Positions 36,080 through 44,863 of a stretch of DNA of 64,000 nt are shown here, one piece after another. The stretch is from positions 62,001 to 126,000 of the forward strand of contig NZ_JAEMUX010000008.1 in the NCBI RefSeq assembly GCF_016598475.1, written 5' to 3'. Within the stretch, counting starts at the first letter, position 1. Every line of letters starts with the position of its first letter. The notes under the pieces were generated by a model. That model was given only the letters and a program-made list of their open reading frames with translations. It did no database searches and had not been told where the DNA came from. The translations under genes and the position numbers were made by a program. Source of the stretch: Streptomyces adelaidensis (GTDB lineage: Bacteria > Actinomycetota > Actinomycetes > Streptomycetales > Streptomycetaceae).

Positions 36080-36856
36080 TCAGACGCGGCGCAGTACTGC
36101 CACCACCTTGCCCAGGATGGTCGCGTCGTCACCCGGGATGGGCTCATAGGCGGCGTTGTGCGGCAGCAGCCAGACGTGGCCGTCCTCTCGCTTGAACCGC
36201 TTCACGGTGGCCTCGCCGTCCAGCATGGCGGCCACGATGTCGCCGTTCTCGGCGACGGGCTGACGGCGGACCGTCACCCAGTCCCCGTCACAGATGGCGG
36301 CCTCGATCATGGAATCGCCGACGACCTTCAGGACGAAGAGTTCGCCGTCACCCACCAGCTGGCGGGGGAGCGGGAACACGTCCTCGACGGACTCCTCGGC
36401 GAGGATCGGGCCACCGGCGGCGATCCGGCCGACGAGCGGCACGTACGACGCGGCCGGCTTGCCCGCTGTGTCCGTCGGCTGCGCCGATGACTGGTCGGAG
36501 CCGCGGACCTCGTACGCACGCGGGCGGTGCGGGTCGCGGCGCAGGAAGCCCTTGCGCTCCAGTGCCATCAGCTGGTGTGCCACGGAGGACGTGCTGGACA
36601 GGCCGACCGCCTGACCGATCTCCCGCATCGACGGCGGGTATCCGCGTCGCTGCACGGAGTCCCTGATGACCTCGATGACCCGGCGTTGCCGGTCGGTCAG
36701 CCCGGAGCTGTCGGCCCTGATGCCTGGAGGTCGGCCGGGCAGGGCACGCTTGGGCCCTTCATGGTTTGTGCCTTCGTTCATTGCATGCACCGGCTCGAGT
36801 CGGCTCTGGGAGCGGTCCTGGGCAGTGATGGTGGCACTGTCTGCGGTGGTGGTCAC
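36080..36856 (-). CDS. lexA: LexA repressor of the SOS response
   Basis: 258 aa from the GTG at 36856 (GAGAGGGG upstream). The winged-helix domain is [35 protein letters not shown]. The peptidase domain has the Ala147-Gly148 cleavage site (VGRIAAGGP), the nucleophile Ser182 ([10 protein letters not shown]) and Lys219 (EATVKRF). RecA-stimulated self-cleavage releases it from SOS boxes. An SOS box lies 60 nt upstream, indicating autorepression. A 50-residue N-terminal extension before the winged helix is usual in Streptomyces. Confidence 0.97.
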   Translation of the reverse strand: MTTTADSATITAQDRSQSRLEPVHAMNEGTNHEGPKRALPGRPPGIRADSSGLTDRQRRVIEVIRDSVQRRGYPPSMREIGQAVGLSSTSSVAHQLMALERKGFLRRDPHRPRAYEVRGSDQSSAQPTDTAGKPAASYVPLVGRIAAGGPILAEESVEDVFPLPRQLVGDGELFVLKVVGDSMIEAAICDGDWVTVRRQPVAENGDIVAAMLDGEATVKRFKREDGHVWLLPHNAAYEPIPGDDATILGKVVAVLRRV

Positions 36857-36916
36857 GTCGGCCCCTCTCGATGGTCTCCCGTGCAGCACAACGGTAGTTG
36901 CTTTCGAAAGGTTGCG

Positions 36917-36932
36917 CCAAACACACGTTCGA
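36917..36932. promoter_or_regulatory. SOS box (LexA operator) upstream of lexA
   Basis: On the minus strand TCGAAC-GTGT-GTTTGG, matching the actinobacterial consensus TCGAAC-N4-GTTCGA with one perfect half-site and a GTT in the second. It is placed to repress lexA. Confidence 0.7.
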
Positions 36933-37257
36933 GTGAAAAACCGTGAATTGTCTGACGCGATCATGTGCCTAGGTGTATGGCTCGCGGGTGCAGAGGGCGA
37001 AAGACGCTTGTCGCTGTACTCTTCACCGCCGGGGCGAAGGCCTTGTGGGCCGCTGTCGCCGCGCGGCCCCAGTCTGCCACCCGACGCTCTGTCGATGGAG
37101 TACCGGCCCCTTTTCCGTGGCGCCCGACCGTGTTTCCGCCGCTGTTCCCGTCCGTTCCGCGACGGTCCGGCTGCACTCCGCGACGACGTTGCCCGTCTGG
37201 CACATGCCGATACGTGCGCGACACGCGCGTCGTGGGCGATTTTACGTGCCAAGCCCT

Positions 37258-37267
37258 ACATCTAGTG
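37258..37267 (-). promoter_or_regulatory. NrdR-box-like site upstream of nrdR-nrdJ
   Basis: On the minus strand CACTAGATGT, close to the core of reported NrdR boxes (ACACTAnATnTTGTGT-like). It is 140 nt before the nrdR start. Usually boxes occur in tandem; a clear second copy was not seen, although TTGCAACAACA follows 7 nt later. Confidence 0.4.
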
Positions 37268-37407
37268 CTGGGATTGCAACAACAGCCCAGAAGTTGTGGT
37301 CCCCCGGGTCCTCGGGCTCTTGGTCATCCCCTATGCTTGGGGCTGCTTCCACGGGGTCCAAGAGGCCCGTGGAGCTGTTGAGTCGTGCTGTGAGGAGGGT
37401 TGGAGTT

Positions 37408-37962
37408 ATGCACTGTCCCTTCTGCAGGCACCCCGACAGCCGAGTCGTCGACAGCCGTACGACGGACGACGGCACGTCGATCCGCAGGCGCCGTCAGTGT
37501 CCCGACTGTTCCCGCCGTTTCACGACGGTGGAGACGTGCTCGCTGATGGTGGTGAAGAGGTCCGGAGTGACCGAGCCCTTCAGCCGTACCAAGGTCATCA
37601 ACGGCGTCCGCAAGGCATGCCAGGGACGACCTGTCACCGAGGACGCGCTCGCCCAACTCGGCCAACGGGTCGAGGAGGCGGTGCGCGCGACCGGGAGCGC
37701 CGAACTGACCACGCACGACGTGGGACTGGCCATACTCGGCCCGCTGCAGGAGCTCGACCTCGTCGCCTACTTGCGGTTCGCCTCGGTCTACCGGGCGTTC
37801 GACTCGCTGGAGGACTTCGAGGCCGCCATCTCGGAACTCAGGGAAGAGCAGGGGAAGCGTTCCGACGAGGACGTCGACAGCGCGGTCGAGGAGCGCCGGG
37901 AGAACGACCGCGGGTCCGGAGGGACTGTCCAAGTCCCCGTGCCCGCCAACGCCGCCGACTGA
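37408..37962 (+). CDS. nrdR: Transcriptional repressor NrdR
   Basis: 184 aa; ATG with GGAG close upstream. N-terminal zinc ribbon C3-x2-C6 and C31-x2-C34 ([28 protein letters not shown]) and an ATP-cone domain ([35 protein letters not shown]). It senses ATP/dATP and represses ribonucleotide reductase genes. It is the first gene of the nrdR-nrdJ unit and likely autoregulated through the box upstream. Confidence 0.97.
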   Translation: MHCPFCRHPDSRVVDSRTTDDGTSIRRRRQCPDCSRRFTTVETCSLMVVKRSGVTEPFSRTKVINGVRKACQGRPVTEDALAQLGQRVEEAVRATGSAELTTHDVGLAILGPLQELDLVAYLRFASVYRAFDSLEDFEAAISELREEQGKRSDEDVDSAVEERRENDRGSGGTVQVPVPANAAD

Positions 37963-38123
37963 CGGCGGGCCGCACCGCCGGGCTGGCAGGGGGCCGGGCG
38001 ATCGGCGGCGATTCAGACCTGTCGCGGACGGCTGTGCGAGCCGGGTCGCGGCACAAGACAGAACACCGTGTCACGGGAACAACGTGGCACTTCAGGGCGT
38101 TTTCGCCCGTACAGGGAGGCGGC

Positions 38124-41021
38124 ATGACAGAGACGGCGAGCGGTCCGGCACGGAGTTCCCGCGCCAAGGGCACCAAGGCGAGCAAGGGTCTGCGTATCGA
38201 GCGCATCCACACCACCCCCGGCGTGCACCCGTACGACGAGGTGGCCTGGGAGCGGCGTGACGTCGTCATGACCAACTGGCGCGACGGCTCGGTCAATTTC
38301 GAGCAACGCGGCGTCGAGTTCCCCGACTTCTGGTCGGTGAACGCGGTCAACATCGTCACCAGCAAGTACTTCCGGGGCGCCGTCGGGACCCCGCAGCGCG
38401 AGGTGGGCCTGAAGCAGCTCATCGACCGCATCGTGCAGACGTACCGGAAGGCCGGTGAGGACCACAAGTACTTCGCCTCGCCCGCCGACGCCGAGATCTT
38501 CGAGCACGAACTGGCGTACGCCCTCCTGCACCAGGTCTTCAGCTTCAACAGCCCCGTCTGGTTCAACGTGGGCACCCCGCAGCCCCAGCAGGTCTCCGCC
38601 TGCTTCATCCTGGCCGTCGACGACTCCATGGAGTCGATCCTCGACTGGTACAAGGAAGAGGGCATGATCTTCAAGGGCGGCTCCGGTGCCGGCCTGAACC
38701 TCTCCCGCATCCGCTCCTCCAAGGAGCTGCTCTCCTCCGGCGGCAACGCCTCCGGTCCGGTCTCCTTCATGCGCGGCGCCGACGCCTCCGCAGGAACGAT
38801 CAAGTCGGGCGGCGCCACCCGCCGAGCCGCCAAGATGGTCGTTCTCGACGTGGACCACCCGGACATCGAGGACTTCATCGCCACCAAGGTGAAGGAAGAG
38901 GAGAAGATCCGCGCCCTGCGCGACGCGGGCTTCGACATGGACCTGGGCGGCGACGACATCACGTCCGTCCAGTACCAGAACGCCAACAACAGCGTGCGCG
39001 TGAACGACGAGTTCATGACGGCAGTCGAGAACGGCACCGATTTCGGCCTGCGCGCACGTATGACCGGCGAGATCATCGAGAAGGTCGACGCCAAGGCGCT
39101 GTTCCGCAAGCTCGCCGAGGCCGCGTGGGCCTGCGCCGACCCGGGCATCCAGTACGACGGTGTGATCAACAACTGGCACACCTGTCCCGAGTCCGGCCGC
39201 ATCACCGCGTCCAACCCGTGCAGCGAGTACATGCACCTGGACAACACGTCCTGCAACCTGGCCTCGCTGAACCTGATGAAGTTCCTCAAGGACGACAGCC
39301 TGGGCAACCAGTCCTTCGAGGTCGAGCGCTTCACCAAGGTCGTCGAGCTCGTCATCACCGCGATGGACATCTCCATCTGTTTCGCGGACTTTCCGACCCA
39401 GAAGATCGGCGAGAACACCCGCGCCTTCCGCCAGCTCGGCATCGGCTACGCCAACCTCGGCGCCCTGCTGATGGCGACCGGCCACGCGTACGACTCCACG
39501 GGCGGGCGCGCCCTCGCCGGCGCCATCACCTCCCTGATGACCGGCACGGCGTACAAGCGCTCCGCCGAACTGGCCTCGGTCGTCGGCCCGTACGACGGCT
39601 ACGCCCGCAACGCGGACGCCCACAACCGCGTCATGAAGCAGCACTCCGACGCCAATGGCACGGCCGTCCGCATGGACGACCTTGACACGCCGGTGTGGGC
39701 CGCCGCCACGGAGGCCTGGCAGGACGTGATCCGCCTCGGCGAGAGGAACGGCTTCCGTAACGCGCAGGCGTCCGTGCTCGCCCCGACCGGCACCATCGGC
39801 CTGGCCATGTCCTGCGACACCACCGGTGTCGAGCCGGACCTGGCGCTGGTCAAGTTCAAGAAGCTGGTCGGCGGCGGCTCCATGCAGATCGTCAACGGCA
39901 CGGTCCCGCAGGCCCTGCGTCGCCTGGGCTACCAGGAGGAGCAGATCGAGGCGGTCGTCGCCCACATCGCCGAGAACGGCAATGTGATCGACGCCCCGAG
40001 CCTCAAGCCGGAGCACTACGAGGTCTTCGACTGCGCCATGGGCGAGCGCGCCATCTCCCCGATGGGCCACGTCCGCATGATGGCCGCGATCCAGCCGTGG
40101 ATCTCGGGCGCCATCTCCAAGACGGTCAACATGCCCGAGACGGCGACCGTCGAGGAGGTCGAGGAGATCTACTTCGAGGCATGGAAGCTCGGCGTCAAGG
40201 CCCTCGCGATCTACCGCGACAACTGCAAGGTCGGCCAGCCGCTCTCCGCCAAGACCAAGGACTCGGAGAAGGCCGAGATCACCGAGAAGGCCGAGGAGAC
40301 CATCCGGACCGCGGTCGAGAAGGTCGTCGAGTACCGCCCGGTCCGTAAGCGCCTTCCGAAGGGCCGTCCCGGCATCACCACGTCCTTCACCGTCGGTGGC
40401 GCCGAGGGCTACATGATCGCCAACTCCTACCCGGACGACGGCCTGGGCGAGGTCTTCCTGAAGATGTCCAAGCAGGGCTCGACCCTCGCGGGCATGATGG
40501 ACGCCTTCTCGATCGCCGTCTCGGTGGGCCTGCAGTACGGCGTGCCCCTGGAGACGTACGTCTCGAAGTTCACGAACATGCGTTTCGAGCCGGCCGGTAT
40601 GACGGACGACCCGGACGTGCGGATGGCGGCGTCCATCGTCGACTACATCTTCCGTCGCCTGGCGCTGGACTTCCTGCCCTTCGAGACGCGTTCCGCACTC
40701 GGCATTCACTCCGCCGCGGAGCGTCAGCGTCACTTGGAGACCGGTTCGTACGAGCCGATCCTCGACGACGTGGAGGTCGACGTCGAGGGCCTTTCCCAGT
40801 CGGCGCCGCGCCAGTCGCTGAAGGCCGTCTCCACCCCGAAGGCCGAGGTCGAGGCGGCCAAGCCCGCTCCGAAGCAGGCCCACACCAGTGCCGAACTGGT
40901 GGAGATGCAGCTGGGCATCCAGGCCGACGCCCCGCTCTGCTTCTCCTGCGGCACGAAGATGCAGCGGGCCGGCTCCTGCTACATCTGCGAGGGCTGTGGG
41001 TCGACCAGTGGTTGCAGCTGA
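38124..41021 (+). CDS. nrdJ: Class II (adenosylcobalamin-dependent) ribonucleotide reductase
   Basis: 965 aa; ATG with AGGGAGGC upstream. Reduces ribonucleotides to dNTPs using a B12 radical in place of a separate radical-generating subunit. Visible features: FNSPVWFNVGTP; redox cysteines in VSACFILAVDDSM and the NPCSEYMHLDNTSCNLASLN block, which also holds Glu and the radical cysteine; PTGTIGLAMSCDTTGVEPDL. The C-terminal tail is cysteine-rich (CFSCGTKMQRAGSCYICEGC), as in the Streptomyces form, and probably reloads the active-site disulphide. It is cotranscribed with or downstream of nrdR (161-nt gap) and followed by a strong terminator. No intein is present. Confidence 0.97.
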   Translation: MTETASGPARSSRAKGTKASKGLRIERIHTTPGVHPYDEVAWERRDVVMTNWRDGSVNFEQRGVEFPDFWSVNAVNIVTSKYFRGAVGTPQREVGLKQLIDRIVQTYRKAGEDHKYFASPADAEIFEHELAYALLHQVFSFNSPVWFNVGTPQPQQVSACFILAVDDSMESILDWYKEEGMIFKGGSGAGLNLSRIRSSKELLSSGGNASGPVSFMRGADASAGTIKSGGATRRAAKMVVLDVDHPDIEDFIATKVKEEEKIRALRDAGFDMDLGGDDITSVQYQNANNSVRVNDEFMTAVENGTDFGLRARMTGEIIEKVDAKALFRKLAEAAWACADPGIQYDGVINNWHTCPESGRITASNPCSEYMHLDNTSCNLASLNLMKFLKDDSLGNQSFEVERFTKVVELVITAMDISICFADFPTQKIGENTRAFRQLGIGYANLGALLMATGHAYDSTGGRALAGAITSLMTGTAYKRSAELASVVGPYDGYARNADAHNRVMKQHSDANGTAVRMDDLDTPVWAAATEAWQDVIRLGERNGFRNAQASVLAPTGTIGLAMSCDTTGVEPDLALVKFKKLVGGGSMQIVNGTVPQALRRLGYQEEQIEAVVAHIAENGNVIDAPSLKPEHYEVFDCAMGERAISPMGHVRMMAAIQPWISGAISKTVNMPETATVEEVEEIYFEAWKLGVKALAIYRDNCKVGQPLSAKTKDSEKAEITEKAEETIRTAVEKVVEYRPVRKRLPKGRPGITTSFTVGGAEGYMIANSYPDDGLGEVFLKMSKQGSTLAGMMDAFSIAVSVGLQYGVPLETYVSKFTNMRFEPAGMTDDPDVRMAASIVDYIFRRLALDFLPFETRSALGIHSAAERQRHLETGSYEPILDDVEVDVEGLSQSAPRQSLKAVSTPKAEVEAAKPAPKQAHTSAELVEMQLGIQADAPLCFSCGTKMQRAGSCYICEGCGSTSGCS

Positions 41022-41054
41022 TCTGAGCGCCTGCTAGGCGTGAATCGGCAGGTC

Positions 41055-41089
41055 AGGGCGGTGGAGCTGGTAGTCGGCTCCACCGCCCT
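41055..41089 (+). terminator. Strong terminator after nrdJ
   Basis: A perfect 13-bp stem (AGGGCGGTGGAGC with GCTCCACCGCCCT) with a 9-nt loop. Confidence 0.9.
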
Positions 41090-41109
41090 CGGCGTGCGGT
41101 ACGCGCGAG

Positions 41110-41441
41110 AGTGGCTTGCTGCGGAGGCGTCGCGACGTCATCCTCGGGTACGTGATCAACGCAATTGAGTGCTCTGTCCGCCGGTGAGCGGGGGCGGCCG
41201 GCCGGGCGGTGGCTGGTCCGCCACGGCACCGCGACGTACAAAGACGTCGTCGGGCCGGCGTTGCTCTCCGCTGTCGGAACGGTCGACGATGTAGCGCGGA
41301 TCCGGACCGCCGGACTCCTCGCCTGCGCTTTGGGTGACCGGCTGGGGGCGGGTGCAGGTGGTGGAGTCCCTGTGCTGTCTCGTCCATGACCATCCGGCTG
41401 TGCGGCCCTGGCTGTCGCGGAGGGCGACGAGCGGCTGACCT
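41110..41441 (+). pseudogene. Remnant of a HEAT-like repeat protein gene
   Basis: Three short plus-strand pieces in different frames read like one helical-repeat protein: VILGYVINAIECSVRR, then RWLVRHGTATYKDVVGPALL with VDDVARIRTAGLLACALGDR, then VVESLCCLVHDHPAVRPWLS before a TGA at about 41441. The order and helix pattern fit a HEAT/Armadillo-type protein broken by at least two shifts. No start or ribosome binding site is clear. The call rests only on residue pattern; a minus-strand open frame over the same stretch looks like a shadow. Confidence 0.35.
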
Positions 41442-41557
41442 GACGGCGGAACTCGGTCGCAGGGCGTTTTCGGCGGACTGGGTGGGCTGAGCGGACTGAG
41501 GGTGGCACGGTCAACTACCGTGCCACCTCTCGGCGTTGGCGCGCCCTACGGCGGGCG

Positions 41558-42091
41558 TCAGGACTCCCGGGGGCCGCCCATGACGCGGGCGAACGTCGCC
41601 GGGTCCTCGTCGTAGCCGTGGATGCCTGGGTGGAAGGTCCACTCGCCGGAGGAGTCGCGGACGAACTCGGCGACCGTGGAGGCCGTGGAGCCGAGGACGC
41701 CGGCGAACTCGTCCTCCATCAGGACCGTGTAGTCCTCACGGATGCGCACGCCGGGCTTCTGGACGTCGACGAAGGTCTTCGGGCCGGTCCCCTGCTGTAT
41801 GGCGACACCGATGACGACCCGCCCGTACCGGCTGTCGAGGCGGTTCAGCTCCACCGTCATGACCTCGTCCCAGCCGAAACCCTGGCCGGTCTTGCTGTCA
41901 CGGTTGAGAGTGATGGTGCCGTCAGGTGAGCGGCTGTCGAAGTGCACCACATAGGCGGGACCCCCGCTCGGATCGGCCGCCGGGTAGGTCGCCGCGATGA
42001 TGTCGAGATCCGTGGGCGGCTGTCCGGCGGGGCTCGGGTCCCACTTCACCGCCACCTCGACCTTGCGGATGCCCTTGTTGAGGCCGTTCAA
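41558..42091 (-). CDS. TerD-family protein
   Basis: 177 aa from a TTG at 42091, chosen because GGGAGGAG lies 7 nt upstream and the protein then begins at the family N-terminus (NGLNKGIRKVEVAVKWDPSP). The TerD beta-sandwich is visible with its acidic loop TDLDIIAATYPAADPSGG and with FDSRSPDGTITLNRDSK and GWDEVMTVELNRL, which form the calcium site in TerD proteins. Family members act in tellurite and general stress tolerance and often near membranes; Streptomyces has many paralogues. It stands alone here, divergent from the next gene. Confidence 0.9.
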   Translation of the reverse strand: MNGLNKGIRKVEVAVKWDPSPAGQPPTDLDIIAATYPAADPSGGPAYVVHFDSRSPDGTITLNRDSKTGQGFGWDEVMTVELNRLDSRYGRVVIGVAIQQGTGPKTFVDVQKPGVRIREDYTVLMEDEFAGVLGSTASTVAEFVRDSSGEWTFHPGIHGYDEDPATFARVMGGPRES

Positions 42092-42233
42092 CAGAACTCT
42101 CCTCCCCGTTCTTCTGTGCTTGCGGGCCGAACTGCCTGGTGGTCCAGGCCAGTTGTCCATCCTCCCATGCACATGGGGGCGTTCGCCCGAGTGTAACCGG
42201 CCGGAGCGTGACCGGCGCCACGCTCCGTGGCCT

Positions 42234-42246
42234 TACCATGGCGCGG
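42234..42246 (+). promoter_or_regulatory. Leaderless-type -10 element for the DUF4937-type gene
   Basis: TACCAT at 42234-42239, 6 nt, then GTG at 42246. Confidence 0.5.
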
Positions 42247-42851
42247 TGCTGGTCAAGTGGATTCGCTGCACCGTGGTGGACCGCCGCGGTTTCGAGCGGG
42301 GGCAGCGAAAGTGGGCGGGGCTTCCGGGGGAGCCGGGTTTCCGGGGACAGGGTGGGGGCTGGAGCCGGGTACGACCCGGGGTGGCACACATCTTCTCCTT
42401 CTGGGAGAGCCGGGCCTTCTACGACTCCTTCATGGCACGTTCCTATGACCGGCTCGCCGCCTCGCAGTCGGGCAGCCATAAGGACATGCAGGTCAAGCTC
42501 TTCGACCACCGCTTCGACGTGAAGACCGGTTTCGAGCCGCGCTTCACGGAGGCCGATCTCGTGCGGGTGGCGCACTGCCGGGTTCATGGGGAGCGGGCTG
42601 AGCATTTCGCGCTGATGCAGGAGAAGGTCTGGAACCCCGCGATGGCCGGCTCCCCGGGCATGGTGCGGGGCCTGTTCGGCGAGGCCCCGGGGCACGAGTT
42701 CGTGATCCTCTCCATGTGGCGTTCGGCCGCCGAGCACGGTAAGTACCGCGTCGAACGCATCGAACGCCTTGCCCTGCGGGCCCAGATCGAGGCCGATGTC
42801 GCGGCCCTCACCGGCGACATCGTGGAGCTGGAGCCGAGCTGGACGGTTTGA
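42246..42851 (+). CDS. DUF4937/YdbC-type protein (ABM-like barrel)
   Basis: 201 aa, beginning VLVKWIRCTVVDRRGFERGQ. The motif GQGGGWSRVRPGVAHIFSFWE followed by FYDSFMARSYDRLAASQ is characteristic of small proteins labelled DUF4937, which fold as ferredoxin-like dimeric barrels related to antibiotic-biosynthesis monooxygenases. A second half (FVILSMWRSAAEHGKYRVER) resembles the first, suggesting an internal duplication. No active site can be named. The GTG start fits the leaderless -10. Confidence 0.75.
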   Translation: MLVKWIRCTVVDRRGFERGQRKWAGLPGEPGFRGQGGGWSRVRPGVAHIFSFWESRAFYDSFMARSYDRLAASQSGSHKDMQVKLFDHRFDVKTGFEPRFTEADLVRVAHCRVHGERAEHFALMQEKVWNPAMAGSPGMVRGLFGEAPGHEFVILSMWRSAAEHGKYRVERIERLALRAQIEADVAALTGDIVELEPSWTV

Positions 42852-43042
42852 GAACCGAACTTTTATCGATTTGAACTTCCAACCTTGCAGGTGGGAGGGT
42901 TGGGTGGGTGTGAGCTCCGGACTGGCAACATGAGAGTGAGTCCAGAAAACAGACCGACTGATCGAGCGTCCTGATGTGCGGGACTTGTGTGACCTACGCC
43001 GTATGCGACCCGGACGAGTGCTCGATACGTCGCCGTCCCCTT

Positions 43043-43055
43043 TAGGGTCTTGGCA
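43043..43055 (+). promoter_or_regulatory. Leaderless-type -10 element for the histidine phosphatase gene
   Basis: TAGGGT at 43043-43048, 6 nt (CTTGGC), then ATG at 43055. Confidence 0.55.
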
Positions 43056-43714
43056 TGGCACGACCACGGCGCATCATCCTTGTCCGACACGGTGAGTCAA
43101 CGGGCAATGTTGATGACACCGTGTACGAGCGCGAGCCCGACCATGCTCTGGCCCTCACCGACCTCGGCTGGCAGCAGGCCGAGGAGACCGGCAAACGGCT
43201 CCGCGACCTCCTCGGCCGCGAGCGCGTCAGCGTGTACGTCTCGCCGTACCGGCGGACCCACGAGACGTTCCAGGCATTTCATCTGAACCCTGAACTGGTG
43301 CGCGTGCGGGAGGAGCCCCGGCTGCGCGAGCAGGACTGGGGCAACTGGCAGGATCCCCACGAGGTACGCCTCCAGAAGGCCTACCGGGATGCGTACGGGC
43401 ACTTCTTCTACCGGTTCGCGCAGGGGGAGTCCGGCGCCGATGTGTACGACCGGGTCGGCGGATTCCTGGAGAGCCTGTTCCGCAGTTTCGAGGACCCCGA
43501 CCATCCGCCGAACGTCCTGCTGGTCACCCACGGGCTCGCCATGCGACTGTTCTGCATGCGGTGGTTCCACTGGACGGTGGCGGAGTTCGAGTCGCTGGCG
43601 AATCCCGGGAACGCGGAGATGCGGTTGCTCGTTCTCGGGGAGGACGGCAGATACACCCTCGACCGGCCGTTCGACCGCTGGCGGAATCCGGAATCGTACG
43701 GCACCACCGGTTAG
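43055..43714 (+). CDS. Histidine phosphatase (phosphoglycerate mutase-like) family protein
   Basis: 219 aa. The catalytic RHG motif is IILVRHGESTGN near the N-terminus; the second histidine is in NVLLVTHGLAMRLFCMRW, and ALTDLGWQQAEETG and YVSPYRRTHETFQAF complete the active-site pocket. Such enzymes dephosphorylate small metabolites or proteins through a phosphohistidine; the substrate is not predictable. It ends 12 nt before the next gene, so the two are probably one unit. Confidence 0.92.
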   Translation: MARPRRIILVRHGESTGNVDDTVYEREPDHALALTDLGWQQAEETGKRLRDLLGRERVSVYVSPYRRTHETFQAFHLNPELVRVREEPRLREQDWGNWQDPHEVRLQKAYRDAYGHFFYRFAQGESGADVYDRVGGFLESLFRSFEDPDHPPNVLLVTHGLAMRLFCMRWFHWTVAEFESLANPGNAEMRLLVLGEDGRYTLDRPFDRWRNPESYGTTG

Positions 43715-43726
43715 AGTGGCGGGGCG

Positions 43727-44629
43727 ATGACCGCTGACTCCTCTCCCGATGGCCGCCTGCAGCGTGCCCTGGCCAGCCTGCGCGGACTCGCGGTGGGGGA
43801 CGCCCTGGGCTCGCAGTACTTCGTGCCCGTGAACCTGCCGCTGCTCAAGCGCCGCGAGACCCCGCCCGGTCCCTGGCAGTGGACCGACGACACCGAGATG
43901 GCCTGTTCCGTCGTGGACGTCCTGGCCGCCCACCACCGGATCGACCAGGACGAACTCGCCCGCTCCTTCGCCGTCCACCACGACTTCGACCGGGGCTACG
44001 GGCCCGCCGTCAACCGCCTGCTGCGCCTGGTCCGCGAGGGCGGCGACTGGCGCGAGCTGGCCTCAGCGCTCTTCAACGGCCAGGGCTCCTGGGGCAACGG
44101 CGCGGCCATGCGGATCGCCCCCCTGGGCGCCTGGTACGCGGACGACCCCGAGCAGGCGACCCACCAGGCGGAGATCTCGGCCTACCCCACACATCAGCAC
44201 CGCGAGGCCGTCGTCGGCGCCATGGCCGTCGCCGCGGCCGCCGCCCTCGCCGCCGACCCGGCCGGACGGCCGAGCGCCGGAGCACTTCTCGACGGCGTCA
44301 TCGCACTCGTCCCGAAGAGCGCCGTCGGGGCGGGCCTGCGGCGCGCCCGGGACATGCTCGACTACGCCGACGCGGACACCGTCGCAGCCGTACTGGGTTG
44401 CGGACGGCGTACGACGGCGCACGACACCGTGCCGTTCGCGCTCTGGTCCGCGGCACGGGCCCTCGGCGACTACGAGCAGGGCTTCTGGACGACGGCGCAG
44501 GTGGGTGGCGACGTCGACACGACCTGCGCCATCGTCGGGGGAGTAGTCGCCTCCGGGAAGGCCGGGGCGCCTCCCGAGGCATGGGCGGAGCAGACCGAGG
44601 GGCTGCCGGACTGGATGCGGATCGGATGA
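43727..44629 (+). CDS. ADP-ribosylglycohydrolase family protein
   Basis: 300 aa, start ATG at 43727. Two-metal (Mg) site residues are visible in WQWTDDTEMACSVVDVL near the N-terminus and GGDVDTTCAIVGGVVA near the C-terminus, with GDALGSQYFVPVN and GNGAAMRIAPLGAWY between. The family removes ADP-ribose from proteins or related compounds; the DraG-type dinitrogenase role is not implied here. It follows the histidine phosphatase by 12 nt. Confidence 0.93.
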   Translation: MTADSSPDGRLQRALASLRGLAVGDALGSQYFVPVNLPLLKRRETPPGPWQWTDDTEMACSVVDVLAAHHRIDQDELARSFAVHHDFDRGYGPAVNRLLRLVREGGDWRELASALFNGQGSWGNGAAMRIAPLGAWYADDPEQATHQAEISAYPTHQHREAVVGAMAVAAAAALAADPAGRPSAGALLDGVIALVPKSAVGAGLRRARDMLDYADADTVAAVLGCGRRTTAHDTVPFALWSAARALGDYEQGFWTTAQVGGDVDTTCAIVGGVVASGKAGAPPEAWAEQTEGLPDWMRIG

Positions 44630-44863
44630 CCGGCCGGGGCTGCGCTTCCCCGGTCCAATCCGTCCCAACCGCTTCAACTGTCACAGGAGTGCCACAGTGC
44701 GCTCCCGCGCCACCCGTGGCTGCTCCCTGGCGCCATAGCCTGTCCGCCACGCCGCCTGTTGATCATGACGAGCCGCGGCGACGAGGTACCGGCCACGAAC
44801 CTTCTGCCGCAGCGGAGCGCTGCGTACGGTAGGCGGTGAGGGCCGGTCGGGGGAGGGGGTCCC

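Larger units (their letters stand above)
36857..37407. other. Divergent regulatory region between lexA and nrdR
   Basis: 551 nt. Holds the SOS box near lexA and a NrdR-box-like site near nrdR (37258-37267). No additional gene is supported; the long open frames here are artefacts of base composition. Confidence 0.65.

Noticed and set aside
36973..37407. Upstream extension of the nrdR reading frame
   Set aside because: The zinc-ribbon N-terminus MHCPFC with a ribosome binding site at 37408 is the family start; the extension is Arg/Ser-rich noise.
41053..41514. Minus-strand 153-codon open frame after nrdJ
   Set aside because: Arg/Ser/Pro-rich without domain or ribosome binding site; the plus-strand HEAT-like pieces explain the stretch better.
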